Positions 1 to 5,491 of a stretch of DNA of 7,329 nt are shown here, piece after piece; positions within the stretch are counted from its first letter, which is position 1; each line of letters opens with the position of its first letter. The notes beneath the pieces are model-generated. The model made no database searches. It was given only the letters and a program-made list of their open reading frames with translations, and had not been told where the DNA came from. The position numbers and the translations under genes were made by a program. The stretch is from Bacillota bacterium. Lineage in GTDB: Bacteria; Bacillota; Sulfobacillia; RBS10-35; JAJYVN01. The stretch is from assembly GCA_021827805.1 (NCBI GenBank), contig JAKAUG010000249.1:1-7329 (forward strand), given 5' to 3'.

Positions 1-547
1 ACGGATGGAAGTCGTCTAGGGGAGTGGGGTCGAAGGGCGGGGAGGGGTCACGACCCAGCCGCAGGTAGACGGGGCCGGGGTGTGCGGCGGCCCAGCGGAT
101 CGCGGCGGCGCACTCGAAGGCATCGCCCGGCGCGAGGACGGTCATGTTGGGCATCGCCCGCATCACGGTGAGATCCTCCACCGCCTGGTGCGTCTTGCCG
201 GTGAAGCCTGTGCCCAGGCCGCTGTAGGCCGCGGCCAGACGGACCGGCAGGCTGCTCTGGGCCACCAGCATGCGCACCTGGTCCAGGGCGCGCTTGACGG
301 CGAAGACGGCGAAGGTGCTGATCCAGGGGCGGAAGCCGACGGTGGCCAGACCCGCCGCGGTCCCGACCAGGTTCTGCTCCGCGATGCCCATCTGCAGGAA
401 GCGCTCAGGCCAGGCCTCCGCCACCAGGTCCGCACGCGTGGAGTTCCCGAGGTCCCCGTCCAGGACCAGGATCCGCGGATCCTGGGGGATGAGTTCGGCG
501 AGCGTGCGGCCGAAGACCACCCGCTGCGGGTCCTCGGCTTGGCTCAC
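1..547 (-). CDS. Transketolase, C-terminal (pyrimidine-binding) subunit, partial
   Basis: This is the second half of a split transketolase. With the upstream N-terminal subunit it would form the ThDP-dependent cytoplasmic enzyme that moves two-carbon ketol units from ketoses to aldoses. The visible 182 residues are the Pyr domain. GIAEQN (about residues 54-59) carries the expected catalytic Glu57, which activates the ThDP aminopyrimidine ring. The conserved THQAVEDL stretch (119-126) is followed by MRAMPNMTV, typical of transketolase and DXS Pyr domains. The gene runs off the left edge; family members are usually about 310 residues, so roughly the last 130 are missing. The GTG start at 547-545 overlaps the TGA of the N-terminal subunit (546-544) as GTGA, with a G-rich GGGGGTG upstream, so the two subunits are probably translationally coupled. 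The family assignment is firm. The substrate is unknown, and the place at the end of an inositol operon suggests a dedicated role rather than housekeeping pentose phosphate work. Confidence 0.93.
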   Translation of the reverse strand, partial: MSQAEDPQRVVFGRTLAELIPQDPRILVLDGDLGNSTRADLVAEAWPERFLQMGIAEQNLVGTAAGLATVGFRPWISTFAVFAVKRALDQVRMLVAQSSLPVRLAAAYSGLGTGFTGKTHQAVEDLTVMRAMPNMTVLAPGDAFECAAAIRWAAAHPGPVYLRLGRDPSPPFDPTPLDDFHP

Positions 548-1428
548 GATTGGTCACCCCCGCGCGCCAGCAGTTCCGCGAGGGCCCGGGCCAACTCCTC
601 CGGGGTCGGCACCCGGGCATGCCAGCGGGGATCGTCGCGCATGAAGGAGACGCCCTGCCCCTTGTGCGTATGGGCGAGGATGACCAGGGGCGCGCCGCCG
701 GAGGGTCCGGCCGCCAGCGCCGCCGGCAGACTCTGAAGGTCATGACCGTCCACCCGGCGCGTCTCCCAGCCAAAGGCCGCAAAGCGCGCCGCGAGGTCCA
801 GCCGCTCGGGCTGGAGGGGGGCCGCGCCCGGCCAGCCGTACTGTGGCAGGCCGTTGACATCCACGATCGCCACCAGGCCGCGCACCCCCAGCCTGGCCGC
901 AACGTGGGCGCATTCCCACACCTGGCCCTCCTGGCACTCCCCGTCGCCGAGCAGCACGAAGACGCGGGCCTCGATCGCCCTGCGCGCCATGCCCAGCGCC
1001 ATGCCCAGGCCCGCGGACAGGCCCTGGCCCAGCGAGCCGGCGGACATGTCCACCCCGGGGCAGCGCGTCATGTCCGGATGGCCCTGCAGGGGCGAGCCCA
1101 CGCGGTCGAAGGTCCCGAGCCAGGATTCCGGAAAGTAGCCGCGCATGGCCAGGACGGCATAGAGCGCCAGAGCGGCGTGACCCTTGGACAGGATGAAGCG
1201 GTCTCGCCCTTCCCAGTGGGGCTCCCGGGGACGCAGGCGCAGCACGGAGAAATACAGGGCCACCAGGATGTCCATGGCCGAGAGGGGGCCGCCCACATGC
1301 CCGGCCCCGGCCCGGGCGGCGGCTCGCAGGACATGGCAGCGCCCCCGCGTGGCCAGCGCCCGCAGCGAGGCGGGATCCTGACCGGGTGACGAGGGTAGTT
1401 CCTGATCCGGAGCGCTCCAGGGCAGCAT
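544..1428 (-). CDS. Transketolase, N-terminal (ThDP pyrophosphate-binding) subunit
   Basis: This is the first half of a split transketolase, 294 residues from the ATG at 1428, close to the usual 270-290. The PP domain carries the ThDP/metal motif GDGECQEG (161-168), with the metal-ligand Asn in DVN at 190-192. Conserved histidines occur in GAGHVGG (His44) and LSKGHAA (His84), and GSLGQGLSAGLGMA (131-144) is the cofactor-side helix. The start is uncertain. ATG 1428 places 21 residues before the conserved SLRALATR, as the family expects, but has no good ribosome-binding site. An in-frame ATG at 1512 has a G-rich stretch upstream and would add 28 residues of Pro/Arg/Gly-rich sequence that does not look like transketolase. 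I prefer 1428, which leaves a 117-bp gap after iolB that contains an inverted repeat. The gene overlaps the C-terminal subunit by 4 nt. The split architecture is common for transketolases in specialised catabolic clusters. The donor sugar cannot be told from sequence. Confidence 0.92.
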   Translation of the reverse strand: MLPWSAPDQELPSSPGQDPASLRALATRGRCHVLRAAARAGAGHVGGPLSAMDILVALYFSVLRLRPREPHWEGRDRFILSKGHAALALYAVLAMRGYFPESWLGTFDRVGSPLQGHPDMTRCPGVDMSAGSLGQGLSAGLGMALGMARRAIEARVFVLLGDGECQEGQVWECAHVAARLGVRGLVAIVDVNGLPQYGWPGAAPLQPERLDLAARFAAFGWETRRVDGHDLQSLPAALAAGPSGGAPLVILAHTHKGQGVSFMRDDPRWHARVPTPEELARALAELLARGGDQS

Positions 1429-1447
1429 ACGCGGCCGGTGGGCGCTG

Positions 1448-1481
1448 CGGCATGGCCCACGCCCGCGCGACGGCCATGCCG
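1448..1481. repeat. Inverted repeat in the iolB-transketolase gap
   Basis: Two perfectly complementary 10-base arms, CGGCATGGCC (1448-1457) and GGCCATGCCG (1472-1481), are separated by 14 bases. They lie in the gap between the iolB stop and the preferred transketolase start (ATG 1428). On the transcribed strand they would form a hairpin ending 19 nt before that ATG. No T-run follows, so it is not an intrinsic terminator. It could be an mRNA processing or stabilising hairpin or a protein-binding site. Arms of this length are expected by chance about once in a sequence this GC-rich, so only its position makes it notable. Confidence 0.35.
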
Positions 1482-1545
1482 GGCCGTCCGGCGCCCCCCC
1501 TCTCCAAGGCATGTTCGGCCCCCGTTGCAGGAGGCCGGCGGGACG

Positions 1546-2376
1546 TCAGCGCGAGCGCGGGGCCCTTTCCCAACCCAGAACCAGGTCCCGATAGGCAGGG
1601 TGGAACACGGGGGCCCAGGACCTGCTTTCCCCGGCCATCACGTTCAGGTAGTACAGCTCCGTGCCGGGCGGGGTGGCAACCGTGTGGTAGCCATGCGCCA
1701 CAAGGGCCAACTGACCCGAGCCGACGGCCCAGGCCTGATCGGCATCCTGGGTGGAAGTCGGCCGGCCGTCGGCCTCGGGGTCGTCAAAGATGTGCAACAG
1801 GGCCCGCCGGGCCCCGGTGGTCTCGAAGTAGTAGAACTCCTCAAGCGGTGGCTCGTCGTGGCGATGGGGCGGGAAGCTCGACCAGTGACCGGCCGGGGTG
1901 AGGACCTCGACGACCAGGATGCGCGCGGCCGGCCGATCCCCCTCATACAGGTGCCGGATGTGCCGCAGCGCGCCTCCCTCGCCCCGCTCCTCCAGGGCCA
2001 CGGCCGAGGCCGGGACGTACCGCGCCTCCGCCGGCCCATCCCCCGCCGTGCGGGCCCACCCCACCGCAAACTCGGCGGGCGCCTCGCCCGCGGCCACGCG
2101 CGGAGCCGTTCCCGGCGGCAGATAGGCGAGATCGGGGCACTCTGTCCAGACGTCGCGGCGGCCGCGCAGCGCGAGGACCTCCCGCCCCAGGTCCAGCGTC
2201 AGCGCACCCCGCAGGGGGACGATCACGGCCTCGAGGCCGTCGGTCTCAACGGGCCAGTCCGCCACCTGCCCCGGCTCAAGGTGGCAGAGGCCGAACCCGG
2301 CCCGGCGGTTGGGCCCGGCGTCCGTGGGCAGGGTCAGCTGCCGCCATGGTCCGGGCCCCGGCTGGCGCACCAACAT
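1546..2376 (-). CDS. iolB: 5-deoxy-glucuronate isomerase (IolB)
   Basis: IolB converts 5-deoxy-D-glucuronate, the product of IolD, into 2-deoxy-5-keto-D-gluconate in the cytoplasm. The 276-residue protein has the normal family length and its bicupin layout. The second cupin carries the signature WSSFPPHRHDE (165-175) followed by LEEFYYFE (178-185). These supply the expected metal ligands His171, His173 and a Glu at 179/180. HGYHTVATPPGTELYYLNVMAG follows at 228-249, containing the further His and the YYLNVMAG block typical of IolB. The ATG at 2376 is chosen because the open frame upstream, to 2517, lies inside the iolE-like gene and because GGGGGAG lies just upstream. Only one base separates the iolE-like stop (TAG, 2380-2378) from this ATG, so the genes should be translationally coupled. 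The ribosome-binding site lies inside a 24-bp palindrome. This is the most secure inositol-pathway assignment in the window and it anchors the reading of its neighbours. Confidence 0.94.
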   Translation of the reverse strand: MLVRQPGPGPWRQLTLPTDAGPNRRAGFGLCHLEPGQVADWPVETDGLEAVIVPLRGALTLDLGREVLALRGRRDVWTECPDLAYLPPGTAPRVAAGEAPAEFAVGWARTAGDGPAEARYVPASAVALEERGEGGALRHIRHLYEGDRPAARILVVEVLTPAGHWSSFPPHRHDEPPLEEFYYFETTGARRALLHIFDDPEADGRPTSTQDADQAWAVGSGQLALVAHGYHTVATPPGTELYYLNVMAGESRSWAPVFHPAYRDLVLGWERAPRSR

Positions 2377-2377
2377 C

Positions 2378-3301
2378 CTAGCGCTCCCCCGCGCGGGGGA
2401 GCGCAAACGCCCGCTCCAGTCGCGGCCGCGCCACCTCCGCCTCCCGGGTGGGGTTTCCCGTGCGCGGATTGCGGTCGCACTCCATGACCACCCAGCCCCC
2501 GAAGCCCGCGGCGACAAGGACCGCGGCCACGGCCTCCATGTTCACGGCCGAGCGCTCCTCCGGCGTGCTGTACAGGGGCGCGAATACGCCGAGGCGGAGG
2601 CCGTCCAGCAGACCGACCTTCTGGCGGACCGCCTCGGACAGCGCGAGGCGATCGACATCCTTGGCATGCACGTAGCGGATGCGGCGGCCGTGGCGGCGGG
2701 CCACATCCAGCGGGTCCGCTCCGGCCCAAACGAGATGCCCCGTGTCCAGGCAGAGGCCGACCAGCGCCGGGTCGGTGGCCTGCAGCACGGCGTCCATCTC
2801 CGCGGCTGTTTCCACGGGGGTGCCCACGTGCGGGTGCAGCACAACCTGCACGCCCAGGTCGGCGGCTGCCCGGCCAAGGCGGTTCAGGTTCCGCGCCAGG
2901 TGGTCGAGTGCCCGTGGGCCGAGCGCGAGTTCTGGATGCTGCGCGGCCCGTCCAGCCACCGCCCGACGGGCGTCGGTCCAGTGTTCGGCCACCAGGAGCG
3001 TGTCCGCGCCGGCCTGCGCCAGGCGCGAGGCATGTGCCACCGCCGCCTCGACCTCCGCGGCCCCAAGGTCGGCATCGGCGAGGCGCACCCAGCGGTAGGA
3101 GCCGCAGAGCCGCACGCCAGCGGACGCCATCAGGTCCCTGAGGCGCAGAGGCTCGGCGGGGGCTCCCGTGCCCTCCTCCAGCCCCGCGTAGCCGAGCCCA
3201 GCGGCGACACGGGGCATCTGGGCGTAGGGCAGGGTCTGCCCCCACTCGGGAACGTCGTCGTTGTTCCAGTTCACCGGGGCCAGCGCCAGCCGCGCTACCA
3301 C
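2378..3301 (-). CDS. iolE: IolE-like sugar phosphate isomerase/epimerase (probable inosose dehydratase)
   Basis: This 307-residue protein is a xylose isomerase-like TIM barrel of the IolE/IolH type. By context it would dehydrate 2-keto-myo-inositol to 3D-trihydroxycyclohexane-1,2-dione, the substrate of IolD. The N-terminal PVNWNNDDVPEWG (9-21) matches the family's NDD..E.G opening. HPHVGTPVET (156-165), LCLDTGHLVWAGADP (183-197), YVHAKDV (210-216) and WVVMECD (270-276) supply the expected metal ligands. The start is GTG 3301, which overlaps the iolD stop by 7 nt and has a strong GGGAGGA 6 nt upstream; the open frame extends to 3637 but that part lies over iolD. One oddity: the family's short GVF.PLG.G.VDF-type loop near the C-terminus is replaced by GVFAPLYSTPEERSAVNMEAV (238-258), so substrate range could differ. 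IolH or another iol-type epimerase are alternatives. The fold is certain, and the dehydratase role rests mainly on position between iolD and iolB. Confidence 0.82.
   Translation of the reverse strand: MVARLALAPVNWNNDDVPEWGQTLPYAQMPRVAAGLGYAGLEEGTGAPAEPLRLRDLMASAGVRLCGSYRWVRLADADLGAAEVEAAVAHASRLAQAGADTLLVAEHWTDARRAVAGRAAQHPELALGPRALDHLARNLNRLGRAAADLGVQVVLHPHVGTPVETAAEMDAVLQATDPALVGLCLDTGHLVWAGADPLDVARRHGRRIRYVHAKDVDRLALSEAVRQKVGLLDGLRLGVFAPLYSTPEERSAVNMEAVAAVLVAAGFGGWVVMECDRNPRTGNPTREAEVARPRLERAFALPRAGER
2381..2404. promoter_or_regulatory. 24-bp perfect palindrome over the iolB ribosome-binding site
   Basis: Each 10-base arm (GCGCTCCCCC and GGGGGAGCGC) flanks a central GCGC, so all 24 bases read the same on both strands. 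On the transcribed strand the palindrome encodes the last eight residues of the iolE-like protein (ALPRAGER), and the TAG stop follows at once. The 3' arm holds GGGGGAG, the apparent Shine-Dalgarno sequence of iolB, whose ATG begins 4 bases past the palindrome. As RNA this would make a very stable hairpin hiding the iolB ribosome-binding site until a ribosome finishes the upstream gene. A protein-binding operator is the other reading. The palindrome is seen directly; its role is inferred. Confidence 0.6.
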
Positions 3302-5151
3302 AGATGTTCCTCCCGCCGTCCCGCCTCGTAACGGGCCCGAGCCGCCTCGTGGTGCCTGGGCATGGGTATGTCCCACCATCCCGGCTTCTGGGCCAGGGAG
3401 AGGGGGGGCTCGCCAGCGACGGGCACCTCGATCAGGGAGGGGCCCTCCGAGGCGATGGCGCGGGCCACGGCCCGCCGCAGGTCCTCCGGTCCCGAGGCCA
3501 GGTGCCCCGGGATGCCGAATGCCCGGGCCGTGGCCACGAAGTCCGGGCTGTACGCCTCGCCGTGGCGGCGAAACTCGGTGCCGTTGACCCGCCCGGGTCC
3601 GTAGGAACCGACCTGCAGGTTGCGGATGGAGCGCCATCCGCGGTTGTTGAGCACGACCATCGTGACGGCGATGTCCTCCTGGGCCAGAAGGGCCAGCTCC
3701 TGGATCGTCTGCAGGAAGTCGCCGTCACCGGCGATGGCGAGCACCGGCTGCCCGGGACGCGCCAGGCGCACCCCGGCCGCGGCCGGCAGGGTGAAGCCCA
3801 TCGTGGAAAAGCCGCCGCTGGTGATGTGCGTGCGCGGCCCGTAGACCGGGAACTCGGCGTAGACCTGGCCCTGGGGCAGGCCGGCTCCGGTGACGACCAG
3901 CGCGTCGCGGGGCGCGCCCGCGCGCACCTCGCGCAGGGCGCGGGAGATCGTGGTGGGCCAGCCCGCGTACCCGGCGGAGGTCTCCACGGCCGCCAGCCAT
4001 TCCCTGCGCAACTCCGCCACGCGGTCGTGCCAGGGCAGCGAGCCCACCGCGCGCGGGTGGGGCAGCCGCGCGGCCAGGGCCTGGTCCAGATCGGCCAGAG
4101 CGGCACCGGCATCGCCCACCAGGCCGTGCTCGCAGGGGTAGTTCTTGCCGATCTCGCGGGGGTCGATATCGATCTGGATCAGAACGGTGGGCGGGATCGC
4201 GTAGGTCACGCCGTCGCGGAACGAGCAGCTGGACCAGTCCGTGAAGCGGCAGCCCACGGCCAGGATCACGTCCGCCTCGCGGGTCACGCCGTTGCCGACG
4301 GTGCTTCCCTGGTCCCCGAGTTGGCCCGCGAAGAGCGGGTGGTCCTCGGGGATGGCCCCCTTGCCCATCCAGGTGGTGGTGATCGGAGCGCCCAGGCGCT
4401 CGGCCACCGCCTGCAGGGCCGTGGCCGCGTCGGCCAGGATGACCCCACCCCCGGCCACGATGGCGGGCCGCGCGGCCTGGGCCAGCACGGCGGCCGCCTG
4501 CTCGACGGCCTGGGCGTCGGGGCGCGTGCGGCCCCCCGCCCGATGCCGGCCGGGCCGCGGCGCGTCGAACTCCATGTCCTCGGCCTGCAGGTCCATCGGC
4601 AGGTCGACCACCACCGGGCCCGTGCGCCCGGTGGTCGCCGCGCTCCATGCCCGGTCGAGCACAAAGGGGAGCTCGTCCAGGCGGGAGGGGGTGAAGGTGG
4701 CCACAGAGATCGGCTCCATGACCCGGGGGTTGTCCGTGAAGCGGCGCCGTTCCAGCTCCTGGAGCACCGAGTGGCCGCGCATGTATGTATGGGTCGAGCC
4801 GGTGAAGATCAGCATGGGGGAGGAGTCCACAAAGGCTGTCGCGATCCCCACCACGGTGTTCATGGCCCCCGGCCCGATCGAGGTTGTGACGGCGAGGGGG
4901 ATACCGCTCGCGCGCACGTACCCGTCGGCGAGATGCGCCGCCGACTGTTCGTGCATCGGGAACAGGCAGCGCACCCCCGGTGCGTCCAGCGCCGCGTCGA
5001 ACAGGTTGACATTGCCGTGACCCGGAATACCCACCAGATGCGGCACACCGGCCGCCTGCAGGTACTCCAGCGCATACTGGGCCCCCGACAAGCGCCGTCG
5101 CCCTGCCCAGATGGCGCCCGAAGGAACCGTCGCCAAGGTGATCACCCCCAC
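3295..5151 (-). CDS. iolD: IolD-type ThDP enzyme (trihydroxycyclohexanedione hydrolase, divergent)
   Basis: IolD opens the ring of 3D-trihydroxycyclohexane-1,2-dione to give 5-deoxy-glucuronate, using ThDP. The 618 residues match the family's usual 620-640 and show the acetolactate-synthase fold. The Pyr domain has GIPGHGN (41-47) and catalytic Glu68 in MHEQSAAHLADGY. A central Rossmann-like domain (about 205-365) has RPAIVAGGGV. The PP domain has GDGDF (475-479) with NNRGW (502-506). Two features favour IolD over acetolactate synthase: NNRGW..IRNLQ followed by GTEFR (524-528), and the tail GWWDIPM (591-597). Residues 105-200 (TAFVDSSPMLIFTG to VVVDLPMDLQ) look more like generic acetolactate synthase-type enzymes, so this is a divergent member. 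The start is GTG 5151, with AGGGTGG ending 4 nt upstream; an alternative GTG at 5145 is less well spaced. It is the first gene of the operon and overlaps the iolE-like gene by 7 nt. A related ThDP lyase with another cyclic or keto substrate is possible. Confidence 0.85.
   Translation of the reverse strand: MGVITLATVPSGAIWAGRRRLSGAQYALEYLQAAGVPHLVGIPGHGNVNLFDAALDAPGVRCLFPMHEQSAAHLADGYVRASGIPLAVTTSIGPGAMNTVVGIATAFVDSSPMLIFTGSTHTYMRGHSVLQELERRRFTDNPRVMEPISVATFTPSRLDELPFVLDRAWSAATTGRTGPVVVDLPMDLQAEDMEFDAPRPGRHRAGGRTRPDAQAVEQAAAVLAQAARPAIVAGGGVILADAATALQAVAERLGAPITTTWMGKGAIPEDHPLFAGQLGDQGSTVGNGVTREADVILAVGCRFTDWSSCSFRDGVTYAIPPTVLIQIDIDPREIGKNYPCEHGLVGDAGAALADLDQALAARLPHPRAVGSLPWHDRVAELRREWLAAVETSAGYAGWPTTISRALREVRAGAPRDALVVTGAGLPQGQVYAEFPVYGPRTHITSGGFSTMGFTLPAAAGVRLARPGQPVLAIAGDGDFLQTIQELALLAQEDIAVTMVVLNNRGWRSIRNLQVGSYGPGRVNGTEFRRHGEAYSPDFVATARAFGIPGHLASGPEDLRRAVARAIASEGPSLIEVPVAGEPPLSLAQKPGWWDIPMPRHHEAARARYEAGRREEHLW
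3308..3314 (-). promoter_or_regulatory. Ribosome-binding site of the iolE-like gene
   Basis: On the minus strand GGGAGGA lies 6 bases before GTG 3301, inside the last codons of iolD. It is the best Shine-Dalgarno match in the operon. It fixes the start of the iolE-like gene against the longer open frame that reaches 3637. Confidence 0.7.
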
Positions 5152-5491
5152 GAGTCCACCCTACCGGCCATGCAGCTTCGTCACCGCGCTCCAGACCCCT
5201 GGTCCCAGGCGGCGCATCCGGCCCGCGGGCCGCGGCCGCCCGGGCTCAAGATGTGCGGGCTGAAGACATATTGGATAGTGTTGGGCGACGCCGGAAGGAA
5301 GACGGTGCCAGATCACGAAATCCAACCGTACGTTCTTCACGGTGCCTGCCTGTATTCCATGGCGACGGCGTTGTCCTGTCGACACAAACGGCATGGTGGG
5401 CGCTCTGGCTTGCCGCACGCCTCGGCTGTGACGCCAAGTGTTCCCGCCGGGGCCGTGGACAGAGCGGGTGGGTGTCGCAGAGGCGGGGGGG
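5152..5491. other. Divergent intergenic region between the iol operon and the permease
   Basis: This 340-bp stretch separates two divergently transcribed units and should hold both promoters. About 5255-5395 is visibly less GC-rich than the flanking genes, most clearly around 5266-5282 (ACATATTGGATAGTG), the likeliest place for a -10 element on either strand. I could not pair it with a convincing -35 box. Other small structures are a GC-only 14-bp palindrome at 5219-5232, a CCTGG/CCAGG mini-hairpin at 5198-5209, and an 8-bp TGTCGACA at 5377-5384, any of which might be chance. No tRNA, riboswitch, terminator or convincing gene was seen. Confidence 0.55.

Noticed and set aside
5219..5232. A 14-bp GC-only palindrome in the iolD leader
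   Set aside because: Palindromes of this length made only of G and C are expected by chance a few times in a window of this composition. Nothing else marks it as an operator or terminator.
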